In this document: one piece after another, positions 47,301-59,313 of the stretch
Position numbering within the stretch: position 1 is the stretch's first letter
How the letters are laid out: the number at the start of each line of letters is the position of its first letter
DNA from: Phaseolus vulgaris
Taxonomy: Eukaryota > Streptophyta > Magnoliopsida > Fabales > Fabaceae
Reading direction: 5' to 3'
Assembly (NCBI RefSeq): GCF_000499845.2
Contig: NC_023754.2
Coordinates: forward strand, 10,484,618 to 10,548,617
Length of the DNA stretch: 64,000 bases
Notes under the pieces: generated by a model
Databases searched by the model: none
What the model saw: the letters and a program-made list of their open reading frames with translations, nothing else
Told to the model about the DNA's origin: nothing
Position numbers and translations under genes: made by a program

Positions 47301-50300
47301 GAATTTCAATTTTTTGGTGGTCTTATAGCTCAATGTACACTCAAAAACCAAAACTCCAACACAATTATGAGAATCATATGGTGATGAACATCCGAAGTTA
47401 CAAAGGTTTGTTATAAGAGAATTGAGTTTGACTTGTAGTTTCTCGAATTGTGAGCATAATTGGAGTGTTATTGAAAAGGTAAAAATTTAAAGATGAAACT
47501 AATTTTATAATTGTCAATATCAGGATATGATACACACTACAAATCGTATGATACAATCCATCTCCATGATATGAATTGTCCAAAACACTCATTTTTGCAC
47601 CCGAATTGCACTTGTATTGTGAGAATCACTCTCGGGATTGCATGCAACGCAATCCTTGTTTCAATTGTGCCCTGAATCGTGGTAAAATTGCATTCAGGTT
47701 TTGCTCTTTTTTAAGGTCAACTTAAGCATAAATAGGTGTGTGTTAGTTGATCCATACTTTCCCCTCAGCCATTAGCACAAATTGAGTGGAAGAGCGGAAA
47801 CAGTGGTATAGAGGAAAGAGTGGAACAACAGAACACTAGATGATTGTGAACAGCGGAATAATGATCGTGAACTGAGATAATAGCCCCTTTGACTCTTCTA
47901 CAACACATGTTGAAGATATTGAAGGGGAAGAACTTTAAATAGAAGATGACTTGAGTGATGTAGAACCGGGAGAGGAAAAGCATACAATATGAATGATTCA
48001 AATAGAATTATTCTTATTTGGTATGTGTAAGCAACAACCATAGTCTACAATAATTATGCAATATCAACAACAACAACCACACCACTTATTTTTTGGATGG
48101 CTATATTGCAAAATTTGTTTAGTATCATATAGCCATGGTTTTAGGAATCTTACACAACAACATTGATTTTTAGGAAGTTGTGTTGCTGAAAATGTGTCAT
48201 AAATACACATAAATTCAACCACTCTATTTTACTATGAGGTTGTTTTCTTATTAATTGTATCTTTGCATGTTTGTCATATATTTATGTATGTGTTACAATT
48301 TGTAATGTTTATTATGAATCTTATGATTCAAATGTGAAATGATTAACAATTCAAAATATAAGCTCTCCAATAAATAATTTTTATCTAGATTCAACTATTG
48401 TGTGAAAGAGCTAACTTGTTAGAATAGCTTAACTTAAGATACATATTAATTAATGAATGAGCTAAGAAATCATTGAACTCTCTTAAGACTTTTCTTCATA
48501 ATTTTCAACCTCCAGTTGGTATCAAAACGAGTGGTACTCACTATTTGCCCCATACCAAACCATATATAATGATGATCATGTCATAACTCTTCAGAAAGAT
48601 ACTCACTCTACCTAAAATCCCAATTCAATTTACATCTTTCTCAATTAGCATTAGTTGTCTCCTTTTTATCTCCTTTGTCTCCAATGTGTCCTCTATTACT
48701 ATTCCTAAAATTGTTAAAGAAACCGTCAATCTTCCTAGATGGCAACAAAACATTATTGTTCAAATTCAGGCTCTTGACCAGAACCACATATAAGAACTTA
48801 TTCCTCTTCCACCTAGCAAGAAGATGATTGGCCACCTCAAAATAAGATTTGTTGCCAAAGGGCACACAGTTATATGATCTTCATGGTCAGGTAATCTCTT
48901 CATGGTCTTCAACAATCACCTCAGGCTTGGTTTCACAAATTCAACTAGATTGTTCAAACTTTTGGGTTGAAACATAGTGAACCAAATCATTCAATCTTAT
49001 TGTCACAGTTGTCATGAGTACTTAATTGTGTATGTTGATGATATTGTCAACACAGAGAATGATGCCACTAAAATTTCTCGATGAAGAAGCATTTCTACAA
49101 TCATTTTAAGCTAAAAGAAGGTACTTTTATTTCACAATGGAAATATGTGTTAGATATTCTAAAGGAAATGGGTATTATCAATTGTAAACCTATGGATAGT
49201 CCAATGGAACCAAATCACAAGTTAATGGTATAGTGAGCCATTCTCAAAACCAAAAAGATTGTTTAGACTTGCCGAGAAACTCATTTATCTCTATTAATTA
49301 GACCTAAATTCTCTTTTGCAGTTGGATTGGTTAGTTAACTTATGTAGACTCCTTGTCATGATCACAAGAGTGTTGTCATTCACATACTCAAATACCTCGA
49401 AAAGGGTCCAAGACAATAATTGCTCTATGAAGACAAGGGAAATACTAAGATAATTAGGTATTTTGATGTTGATTAGGAAGGATCTTCCACAACTAAATAT
49501 TGTGTTTTCATTGGAGGCAATATTATTTCTTGGAGGAGAAAGACACTTAATAGGGAGAAGCATTATTTTTCCTCATGCTTCAAGCTAATTCAATCAATAA
49601 AAATCATCTTTGTTTTTTCTCGTTTCCTCTTGGGCTTCTAAGTGCTAGTGTTCAAAAAAAAAAAATCATTTATAAATAGAGCATACTAATATAATATATA
49701 TATATATATATGAAACTCAAGTTTCAAATCATTAGGTAACTGCATTGCACCGATCAAAATAATATAACAGCAAAAACATTACTTAGAATCGTTGACAATT
49801 GTTTATAAATGTAGTTGTACAATGTACAAAGCAGAATAAGGATGAAGCAAATACCTGAGTAGTCTTTCCACAACCAGTCTCACCACATATGATAACTACC
49901 TGCTTTGAAAAAGGTTGAAAGATAGGAAGACCAAAAAACATGCAAGCGTGAGGGTTGTGTTGCAATATATTGACCAATAAGTTGCATGTTCAAAAATAAT
50001 ATTACATCAAAACATTAAATTAACCTGGTGAGATTCAACCGTTGATGTAATGATGTCTTTGAAGGATGCGATTGGAAGCTTAGATCTCTTTTCTTTGATC
50101 TATATGAATAGAAAGTACATTACTAATTCATTATGATGACGTGGGTAACACATACAGAGGATGAGAAATAATATGATTGAAGCCAACCAACAAAAGACAT
50201 ATATAAGGTTTATGAAATGCAAAGACAGGAAAAAAATTAACCAGTTTCAATTTAAAGGAATCCCTCATTCCATTAGAAAGAATCTCCAATCTCTTGGTAA

Positions 50301-53300
50301 TTTCAACTTTGCTCATCTGAGGCCTGCTGAAAACATCATCTTTCTTTTCTTCTGTTCCATCAGTAGTATCACCAGATGCTTCAATCCTCACTCCCCAAAG
50401 TTCCTCATCATCAGGAGGATATTGCTTAAATAAATTTGCTAATACACGCTTTGATTGTCCAGAAAATGTGAAAGAAGGAAGATTCTCTAACTTAGGAGTG
50501 GTGTGAATATTCTTTTCACTCCTACACATGCATTAGTAGAAATGTAAATTTCTAGTACGGTTAGAAAGGAAAATTCATATGTAGTTTTATGAGCTTTACT
50601 TTGCAATTAGAAATTACCCTGAATTTTCAACTTGAAACCCCATTTCCTGGGATAATTGATGCACTGCAACACATTTTTCAGAAGATAAGTCAGGTTCAAA
50701 ATTGTATAATATTACAAAGTTAATATTCTATGAAATGTATAACAACTACAACAGCATATGCCAAACAAACTGATATTAGTTGTTATGCCTACAAGTCACG
50801 TTTGAAAAAGAGGTAAAACAACAGAAGGCCTGTTTTGCACAAAAAGCGAGTGGGTGATCCAGGAATCATGTGGTGGGGCCAAAGGGGAGAGATAGGAAAT
50901 GGGTATAAAGATGGGGGTACCCAAATGGAAAGGTGTCATTATTTTGGGGTTTTAGGTGGTAATATTGAGTAGAGGCTGGCTCTTCTCGTCGTCTAGATGT
51001 TTTTACTACTTCATGTTTGTAAGGAAGATTATTTCTGTCCATAGAAATTCATTGTTTCTTTCTTTTAGTAGAGGAATTTTCTTCTCATATCAATCCCAGG
51101 TTAGCTATTTCTCTTGTTTGATACCTTGGAATCATATAATGAGCTATATAATTATCCTTTAAATATTTCACATCTCAATGACACCTCGAGAACAAGCGAG
51201 AAAGATTCTAATTTAACAATAAGCAAAAATGCATGCTTAATTCACCAAGCATGTTCCGAAAAAAAGACCACTACAACATAGTAACTGCTTTCCTCAAAAA
51301 TAATGACATTCATACAATATTTTTAAGTGAAACATTCACCTTTTGACGCTGAAGATTTTTCTGATGTCTGGGAAATCTGAATCGTTGTCAATTCATCAAT
51401 AATGGGATTTTGGTGTCGTGGTGCCTCTTTTATTTTGTGAATAGATGTTTTCTTTCTAATCCCACACCTATACAAAATGCAGGTTTGACATAAAAAAAAA
51501 TATGTAAAACTGAAAGAAAACAAATAAATCAGGAACAATTCAAATCCAGGCATGAGACTATTATTCTTACAGATATAAATGGTAATGTTCAGTGCTGCCT
51601 GGAGGACTCACCCAGAAAAGTTACATGTAAGCCCCATTTTTAGGGATAGCTGCTCCACAAGAGCACGATCATTAGTAGACAGTTTATCTTCAAAATTGTA
51701 CACTGCAGTAAAACATATCATCCCTTAAGGATTTTAGGTATCAAGAGCTTTCAAAAGCTAGCCAAAAGAATTCAAAATATTTCAACCACCCAAAATAATT
51801 ACATACCAAATCCATATAAAAGATCAAATTAATGTGAAATGTTTAGTTAAGGACCAATGAACAAGAAAATCCATTTTTCTTAAATAAAAATGAGGCACGT
51901 CATATTTCTTCATAAAATAAATAATAGCCCCAAAAATACAAACATGGGCATTGTAAACGAACCAAACCTTCATCTTTACTTTCGAGCAGTCCATGCATCT
52001 GACATGATAAAACAACCATGTTTGGCCTATTGCACTTTATGATCTTTCAACAACCCTTTGATGTATTCCATCTCCCTTGTTAAGGATTGGAAATTCTAAT
52101 TTCATGATATGTAGGAGCTAGTAAATGTGGACCATAAGCTTCAATAGCATCAATAATGTCTTGAAAGCTCTTCATTCAAAAAAGGTTGAATGACAAGCCA
52201 ACTTGGTAGGAGAAACAAGCAATATACTGATGGACTAAAGCCTTCAAATTCTTGTCCCATGCCTCTTTGATATTAACTTGTCTTTATTTTTCCTTTTTTT
52301 CTCTTCTCAAGCAAGAACAAGATTCCTACAAAATATATCTATTGGTCCTTTTTCTCCATTTTTTCTCACTTTAGGATTACAAGCAGTGGAAAATTTAACT
52401 TGATCTACAACGTTTGATTCATCCAAAGTATGATAATATTATCAATCAAGGTCATTTCTATTAGATGATGTTGAACTAGTTTGTTCAATTGTTGCCATTG
52501 AGTGTCATTGAACTAAAACTAAAATCAACAAAATGGTTTATTACCACATAAAAAACATAAAGGAATAACGAAAATCAAAAAAACAAAAACAAAAATTAAA
52601 AAAACATATGATAAAAAAATAGAAGGAAAAGCCAAGAGAAAATTACTCAGAAAAAATAAAAAAAATAGAGAAAATAAAAAAATTAAACAAAAAAATAGTG
52701 GAGTAAAAAGAAAAGAAAAAATAAGAATAGAAGAAAAACTAGAACAAGAGAAAATGGAAGAAAGAAGGAAGTTGTGACAATGAGCAGCCACAACAGTACA
52801 ACAAGTAGCAACGACAGTGACGAGGAAGAGATAAGTACAAAGTGAGGTGAGAACTAGGTTTGCAGGAAGGGGCATTGTTACTCTTTCATTAGGGTTTAGG
52901 TTGGGTTTGGATCATTAAGGTTTAGGCCACATTATTGGGTCTTGTATAACCCATTCAAAAATAAAATTAGGGTTTTGCCTCGAGTCGAGTAGAGCCAAAC
53001 AGACCCAAGACTTCTACTCGTGAGATGTGATTTCCGCGACAACCGTTTTGTGAAGCCATTTCACGATGGACAAAGCAGTCACCATGTACTGCCATGTAAA
53101 AATTGATTCGCCATCGCGTTGCTCTGGCGATCGACAACAAAATTAACCCAAATTTCCGCCATGGTCAATAATCAACAACACTGATATATCTATGGGAAAA
53201 GTTTTAAGTAGATCATTTCTCCAATAAGCCCAACTTTTACAGCATATACCCATTAACAACCAACAATCTTCTTCCCAGGGGAAAGGCAACAATACCTACA

Positions 53301-55452
53301 AAATACTTATCCAATTATACTTGCTGAAACCTCCTTGCAACGAAAGACTTTGTTTATATAACTAGTACCAAAGTTTTACTGTCATCAATTTGAGAACTAG
53401 ATCGCGATTTTGATAACACTGAGTACATCTAATGAAAGTTGAAACTAATGAAATCATTGGCTAAGTATTTTTGTTTCACTTTTAATGTCAAAATATATGT
53501 ATACAACATATGCAAACAAACAGACCACACTACCTCAAAAAGATAGAGAAATGCATTAGAAATAGCATATTATAGAACTTCTAGAGGTGTTTGCCTAGTT
53601 GAAAATGACAAAGGTCTGAACATTCTTATTTTGAAGCTTTCTACTCTATTGATCTTTTTTCCCTTCACTTTTAGGACATATTTCTCCTCTTAGAGGTCAT
53701 TGGTTTCATAGTTTAGGTGTACATTCCCAAGATCGTTGAGATGGCCATATACAACATTCCTAATTTCTATGTTCGTTGTGTTCTAGAAAAACATTCAAAT
53801 CTAAATTTATTCCCAAGTGTATGTGTGTGTTTTCAACAATGTTTACACCTCTTCATTCCCACTAATGAGAGAGACAAGTAATTTATTCCCATGACAATGA
53901 TTGAAACAATACAAAAATGGGTAGTGAGTTCTTAAAGTGGGTAATGGGAAGTATGAGCAAAATGAAAACTATATTTTTGGGGACATTTTTGTTCTATAAT
54001 CACATAATCCAAGGAATAAGGTCTAAATGATAACAAACAAAAGTATAATGTTTTCATAAGGTCATTCACAATTATCTTATTTTGTAACCCAATTATCAAT
54101 TCATTTCCCACTCCCTCTAGGTCCTATCATATGAATATCAAAAATTATAGAAATATTAAATTCTAACAAATAGAAATTTACACGGTAACAACTTTCCAGT
54201 TCATTAATGTAAACCTACTCAAAGAAAACAGTTCGGAAAAAATCAATTAACTACAAAACTACTTCTCTTTAGAAGAAAAGTACATCTCATATAATCATAA
54301 TTTCTTAATAAGACAGATAAACCATACAAAAAGATTCAATGGGATTCCGCATTATTCTCACCTTCATCATTTGAAGCTGAAAATTTGTGTAATGTTTGGG
54401 AAATCCAGATTTTTTTCAATTCACAAATTTCTGCATTCTCCTCTGGCGTCTCTATGCTCTTCCTTTTCCTTGACAGGAAAGACTGAATCCAAACAAAATG
54501 GATGCAGAGTCTCAGGGACAATGAAAAAACTATATACAAATACAGCAAAAATTTAATAAAGAAAGCTAATCCAAAAAAGCCATGTCTCAATACATTTTTT
54601 GAGGATTTGCTTTTCAGTTTGAAAACAATTATTTTCCTCTCACCTTCAATCCTACACAAAACAAAAGACTCAAAGTCAATAAAGAACAACAAAAACATAA
54701 AACAGAACAAAACACATTAAATTAATCTACTCCTTTCCAGACCTGATAGTATAAATAATTCTAACTGTGAAAGCAAAATTCACGAGCTGCATTTAGTACT
54801 CACCCAAAGAATCTTACACCTAACTTCATGTGGTGGCATAACTCCTCCAGTAACTGGCGCTCTTCACCCGAAAAGTCACCATGAAACATGTAAACTGCAT
54901 AGAAATACTGACTGTAAATGACAACATACAACATAATATATAAACACTACTCGCAGACAAAATACATACAGTGTGCAAGCAATACTATCATCCTTGAGAA
55001 GAATAATACTAACAAAAATAAAGTAACACAAGCGTACGCTCACACACACGCAAGGCAAACACACGCACAAAACTAAGAATAACAAAGGAATGCACGAGTA
55101 TGTGTTCACACAAAATATATACAACGCAAGCAATCTCGTCCCTTGAGAATAATGGTACAACACACAGAAAACTGCAAGCAATTTGAGGTTCTCCAAAAGA
55201 ATAGGACAACACCCTCAGAACTAAGATTGATACAAACTAAATTTCTTACAAACTTGAGTCAAGTGAAGGAGTAAAAACGAAAGTGAAAGAAATTAAAGTA
55301 AAACAAAAACATAGCTGACCTTGATCGTTGGAGGTTATAAATACTTTCAGAATTTTCAAATACTTTTGCAGGAGAACTTTGGAGCGTACGTCGATGAAGG
55401 GATTGGGAGTGGCAAGTTGGTTCGATGGTTCAGCCTCCTCGGTGTTCGCCAT
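36216..55452 (-). CDS. NIH/DExH6-like helicase with R3H triplication, ankyrins and C-terminal RNase H
   Basis: Twenty-one exons read from 55452 to 36216: 55452-55320, 54894-54804, 54651-54594, 54482-54362, 51702-51612, 51467-51340, 50663-50618, 50521-50242, 50099-50025, 49899-49855, 46109-46019, 45938-45880, 43868-43719, 43276-43224, 41340-41307, 41115-41026, 40946-39984, 38682-37708, 37615-37231, 36921-36741, 36618-36216. All junctions are GT-AG and phases match; 4,452 nt gives 1,483 aa. Domains: three R3H-like modules (about 30-230), RecA1 with Walker [10 protein letters not shown] (347-355), ankyrins (578-638) inserted before RecA2, HA2/OB (837-1200), RNase H (1300-1445). The family unwinds RNA or DNA using ATP. 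Here motif Ia is CTQLQS, motif II is DDID instead of DEIH, motif III is SAS, and motif VI is KREGCASR, so unwinding activity is doubtful. Large introns hold transposon debris. The model is by eye. Confidence 0.82.
36930..37230. repeat. Imperfect duplicated segment in last-but-one intron
   Basis: Two similar stretches of roughly 90-110 bp (attacaaattcaaccatggt... from about 36952 and atacaaatttaaccaaggt... from about 37071) each followed by gcaagaaat(t)g-type sequence. The second is preceded by cactaccagaaa, which resembles a CACTA transposon end, but I could not find a partner end. Confidence 0.35.
38791..39170. repeat. 125-bp tandem repeat, three copies, in helicase intron
   Basis: The landmark accatagaaaatgtacaaag occurs at 38791, 38916 and 39041, a 125-bp period. 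The three copies are almost identical by eye, so the amplification is recent or homogenised. It lies in the intron between the exons ending at 39984 and starting at 38682. Confidence 0.92.
41220..41302. repeat. Compound microsatellite (TA/TG)n(GT)n(GA)n
   Basis: A run of tatatg repeats, then about 13 GT, then about 11 GA dinucleotides, ending a few bases before the exon end at 41307. It therefore occupies the donor side of that minus-strand intron. Confidence 0.92.
41760..42560 (+). pseudogene. Copia pol C-terminal remnant in helicase intron
   Basis: Plus-strand translation in shifting frames gives copia connection and RNase H segments: [51 protein letters not shown] and [14 protein letters not shown]. 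Many stops and frameshifts. It is antisense to the helicase gene. Confidence 0.75.
44257..45400 (+). mobile_element. Deleted copia element (gag start joined to pol end) in intron
   Basis: Starts tgttgaatgta at 44257 as a truncated LTR. It passes into a Gag N-terminus ([20 protein letters not shown] at about 44620-44680), then jumps to the pol end ([33 protein letters not shown], about 44890-45075). A polypurine tract (ttcaggggggt) precedes an LTR beginning tgttgaatgtaac at 45098. A PBS-like ttggtatcgaatt at about 45400 follows that LTR, so the right side may once have continued into another internal region. Confidence 0.65.
46796..47180 (+). pseudogene. hAT transposase N-terminus (BED-type finger) remnant
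   Basis: From ATG 46796 the frame reads [17 protein letters not shown], then [15 protein letters not shown] (a decayed BED-finger CxxC), a stop and frameshift, then [18 protein letters not shown] and [17 protein letters not shown]. This is the typical start of plant hAT transposases. No terminal inverted repeats were identified. It lies in the intron between the exons ending at 49855 and starting at 46109. Confidence 0.65.
48900..49600 (+). pseudogene. Copia RT-RNase H remnant in helicase intron
   Basis: Fragments in shifting frames on the plus strand: [19 protein letters not shown] (RT catalytic box) near 49030, [60 protein letters not shown]. Multiple stops. Its orientation is opposite to the helicase gene. 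Confidence 0.7.
49690..49712. repeat. (TA)n microsatellite
   Basis: About ten TA dinucleotides just after the copia remnant, 140 bp from the Walker A exon. Confidence 0.85.
51960..52190 (-). pseudogene. hAT transposase DUF659-like fragment in helicase intron
   Basis: Minus-strand translation gives [20 protein letters not shown] then HEIRI, a frameshift, [13 protein letters not shown], a stop, and [11 protein letters not shown]. This matches the conserved DUF659 block of plant hAT transposases. It is a short decayed fragment in the intron between the exons ending at 54362 and starting at 51702. Confidence 0.6.
52525..52860. repeat. A-rich low-complexity tract
   Basis: A purine/adenine-rich stretch (aaaaaacaaaaac and aaaagaaaa runs) inside a helicase intron. 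The long hydrophobic frame on the opposite strand is a by-product of the composition and is not a gene. Confidence 0.7.
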
Positions 55453-58143
55453 ATCAAAAACCCTAATCCACACAAAAAAGAAGAAGAAGGCGCGTGAAGC
55501 AGAGACATTAGCAGAAAGAATGAACACACTCAATGCAAACAAATTATTCAGAAGAGGAAGTAAGAGTCCGCTTAAAGAACTACCGAAAAACAAAAAAGCA
55601 AGTCACTGATTTTACGTGAGAAAAGAAAACGGAAGACCGACCTCGACTTCTCGCGGTGGTAGTTGATGCAACCTGAACTAGTGGCGGTGGAGAGAGGTGG
55701 CAGCGGCAAGGCGTGAGTGGGAGGAGTAGTGGCGGCCTCGTGGTGGCCGCGTGACTGTGATTGTGGTCTGCGCCGAAGCAAATTAATTTATAGGTTAGGT
55801 TTACGTCTGCGGTTACACTTGCTAGAAGCAACAATTTCAGGAATCCATGGACTAAATATGAGAAATCCGAGGGCGGTACTTTATTTCACCGGAGGTCTTT
55901 ATCATTTGTTTGGTTACTAGTTAGAAAGGGAGGTGACTATTCTAGGGTTTTAGAGACAATAATACTTTTTGTTATTAGTGAGGATGGGATTTAAAGAAAA
56001 AACCACATTCAAAAACGTTGTTTGGATTAAAAACATAGAGTGAAAGAGAATTTTTATTAAAATTTATAATCTATAGTTATATATAAAAGATACTCTATTA
56101 TAACTGTTTTCTATATAAATTTGTTTATATCTTATTTTTTTATTTTATTTTAGATATTTTAATTATTATTATTTTAAGTATTTATTAAACAACTAATTAT
56201 TCTTATATAATTAATTGAAGCTTATTTTATTTTATTTTAAATACTAATATACTTAATTTCGTAATAAGTAGTTATTAATTTTAAATTTTAAATGTGAAGT
56301 AGTTTATCAACGAAATAGTTTATTAAGCATAGTTTTTACTACGTCAAACATTTTTTTTTATATCTTTATTTCTCTTAAAAATTATTTTTATTTTTTTTTA
56401 TTATTCGATTTAGTTGTTATTCCTTCTTAATATTTATTTTTTATTTCTTCTTTGTGAAAAAAATGAACATAATAATGATAAAAATAAAAAATGTGAATAC
56501 ACTTCACTCTTTACCTCTGTTTACTTTTACTTTTATGAATGTACTGTTCACAGGCAAAATGAAGAGATGTAGTTTAGGAGAAAGTCATGTAAAAAAAAAT
56601 ATAGTTAAATAAAATCTTCCATTTATATATTAGTTATTAGAGTAAATCAGGTTATACCTATTTTTCAAGTTCTAATAAGATATTTTATTAAATATGGTTG
56701 GATTTAGTTTTGTTGAAAGAAAAGAATATACTATATCTAATTAACATTGAAAATATTACCTGGGTTGGATCATGGACATCATCATTACTAAACATTTTTT
56801 ATTTTATTTTATCCTTATTTTTTTTATAATTTTTTATGAAATCCTTTTCTATGGTTAATTAAGATATATTTTTGTTGTTGTAGTATTTTTTTAGATTGCT
56901 TTATTGTGAGGTTTTTAATATTAAAAAATAGTAACTTTCTTTTTTTTATAAAATGTGATTTATTTTCTAATTTTATAGTATATGTTTAATATTTAAAGAA
57001 ATTATTTGAAGTTATGTTTTTATTTAATTTGTTGTTGTGTTTATATTAATATATTTCTATGTATATTTATTATGTTTATGAATTATAATTTATTTTTTAT
57101 GATTTTTTATGATTTTTTTTTCTATTGTTAATTATGTTATATATATTTTTTTTAGTATTTTTTATTTTTCATTACTACAAAAATTTTAATTTTAAAAAGT
57201 AATATTTTTTATTTATATAAGATTTGATTTATTTTTAAATTTTATAGCACATGTTTAATATTTTAAAGAAATTACTTGAAGTTCGATTTTTATTTAATTT
57301 GTTGAATACATATTTTTATCTAATTATAATTTTTATATTATACATATTTACATTTAACATATATTTTATAATTTTTAAATCTATGAAATATATGTGAAAG
57401 TTGTTCATTTTTAAACAAAAACAACTCAATTTATTATTAATTTTTTTAATAGACAAGGGTAAATCTGTAAAGTAACATTTCACACTTTTAAAAAAATTAA
57501 AATTCTCTCACAATCATCCCATCACTCACAAACTCCTATAAACTATAAGCTTTCCTCACGCATCCACTCTAACATACCCCAATCCAAACACCCTCACTTT
57601 CTTCACCCTTTCCTCACACGTCCACTCCCTCAAATCCTCACGCATCCTCTTCCTAATCCAAACAGAGCCTTAGTGTTCTCTCTAGTTGATGTAACGAGAT
57701 TGAAATTACAAAATATTTTTAATTAATAAAATATAATATTATAAAAAATCGTATTTAAAAATAATTAAAAATATATATAATTAAGACTAGCGAAAATCCA
57801 GGCGTTGTCATACATATGTATCCGCATTTTTTATTTTTGTCATTGTTGTATATTTGTATTTTTCATTTTTATCATTATTGTGTATTTGTATTTTTTTATT
57901 ATCGTGTATATGTTTGTTTTATCATCGCGGAGTATTCGCATTTTTTATTTTTATCATTAATATGTATCTGTATTTTTTATTTTTATCGTTATTATGTGTA
58001 TTTATATTTATTAAAATAAATTATAAATTTATACTATAACAGTCTCCATATTTTTTAATTTTATCATAAACTTTTTGTGTATATGTATTTTTTAATTTTA
58101 TCATAAACTTATGTGTATCCGTATTTTTTAATTTTACCATAAA

Positions 58144-58178
<35 letters not shown>

Positions 58179-58790
58179 TTTTTTTCTAATTTTATTATAA
58201 ACTTTGTATCCATATTTTTTAATTTGATCATTCGTATCTATATTTTTTAATTTGATCATAAACTTACGTCGCATTACAACAAAACGTTAATAGAACTTCT
58301 ATTTTTATTTGTCACATTTATACGTGGTCTAAATATGGTAATAAATTTTCTTCTATATATCATTTGACGGTATTTTTACCCTTTTAGATTCTCTAATGTT
58401 ATATTTTATTATTTTAAGTTTATCGATAAATGGTGAAATAATAGGAGAGTATATATATTTTCTCAATCATAATTAATTTTTAAAATATTCTTATATCTAA
58501 ATCAACATAGTTTAGGATAATTTAAAAAATATAATTTGCATCTTACAAAATCTATAATATTAAATTAATTTAAGTACCACTAACATTCTTAATTAGTGTG
58601 AAATTACGTATAAATTAAATTTTTGTGAAATACAAAAATCATTCATTTTGTTTTAGAGCATATTCAACATCCCCACATTTTTTAATGCTCAGTGCATACA
58701 ATCATATGTCCATTTTTTCTTATCACTAAGTTTCACCGTGCTCGACATACTAAATCTTTTTTAAAGTTATTATTGTAGTTTGGGAACATA
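55453..58790. other. AT-rich region upstream of the helicase gene
   Basis: 55453-55900 should contain the helicase leader and promoter; a gtgg/cgg-rich stretch lies at 55680-55780. 56030-57480 is very AT-rich with no supported frame. A tgtttggatta phrase near 56020 and its inverse taatccaaacag near 57652 could be ends of a degraded non-autonomous DNA element of about 1.6 kb, but the match is short. No gene supported. Confidence 0.5.
57810..58265. repeat. AT-rich minisatellite
   Basis: Degenerate copies of a unit of about 30-40 bp: gtatccgtattttttatttttatcat in the first part, then ttttttaattttatcataaactt in the second. A (TA)n run sits at about 58150-58173. Frames through it give only Phe/Tyr/Ile-rich artefacts. 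Confidence 0.75.
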
Positions 58791-58791
58791 T

Positions 58792-59071
58792 TGATGGAAA
58801 AACACACACGGAAGAAACACACACAATTACGAATCAACTGCAGAAAAATAAACGACACAAGATTTAACGTGGTTCGGTCGCTAACTGCAACCTACATTCA
58901 CACGGGCAACTATTAGGTTTACATTATATCCTATTGCACACCAATTAAAAGTACAATGATCTCTTTAAATAGAGATAAATAGAGATAATAAAGGGACACA
59001 AAGATTAAGCTCACTCACTAAACATGTGTCTAGTCAGCCCAACCCAATTGGTCTTGGCTTCATACCCAACA
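58792..59071 (-). repeat. Copia C 3' LTR
   Basis: 280 bp, tgatggaaaaacacac...catacccaaca, next to the inverted PPT. A second, near-identical copy of the LTR-end plus PPT segment follows at about 59130-59240, a local tandem duplication of about 128 bp. Confidence 0.9.
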
Positions 59072-59313
59072 ATCTCCCACTTGAAGCCACGGAACAATGT
59101 TCACTTGCGCTTCAACTGTGTACAATGATTGAGCTTACTCACTAACCATGGTGTATAGTCCGTTTAACCCAATTGGTCTTGACTTCATACCCAACAATCT
59201 CCCACTTGAAGTCACGGAACAATGTTCACCTACGCTTCAACTGTGTACATGTACTTCTGTAATTTGTTGACGAAACTCAATGTTCCACCTCTAGTTGCCA
59301 CCAGCCTTCTTAA

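Noticed and set aside
52525..52875. 116-codon hydrophobic frame on the minus strand
   Set aside because: It comes from an A-rich low-complexity tract; the residues are almost all F/L/S/V and no family or gene context supports it.
56020..57675. A 1.6-kb non-autonomous DNA transposon with tgtttggatta ends
   Set aside because: The inverse match is only about 11 bp in very AT-rich DNA and no target duplication was seen.
57816..58039. Overlapping F/Y/I-rich frames resembling small membrane proteins
   Set aside because: They are translations of a degenerate AT-rich minisatellite; the repeats explain the composition.
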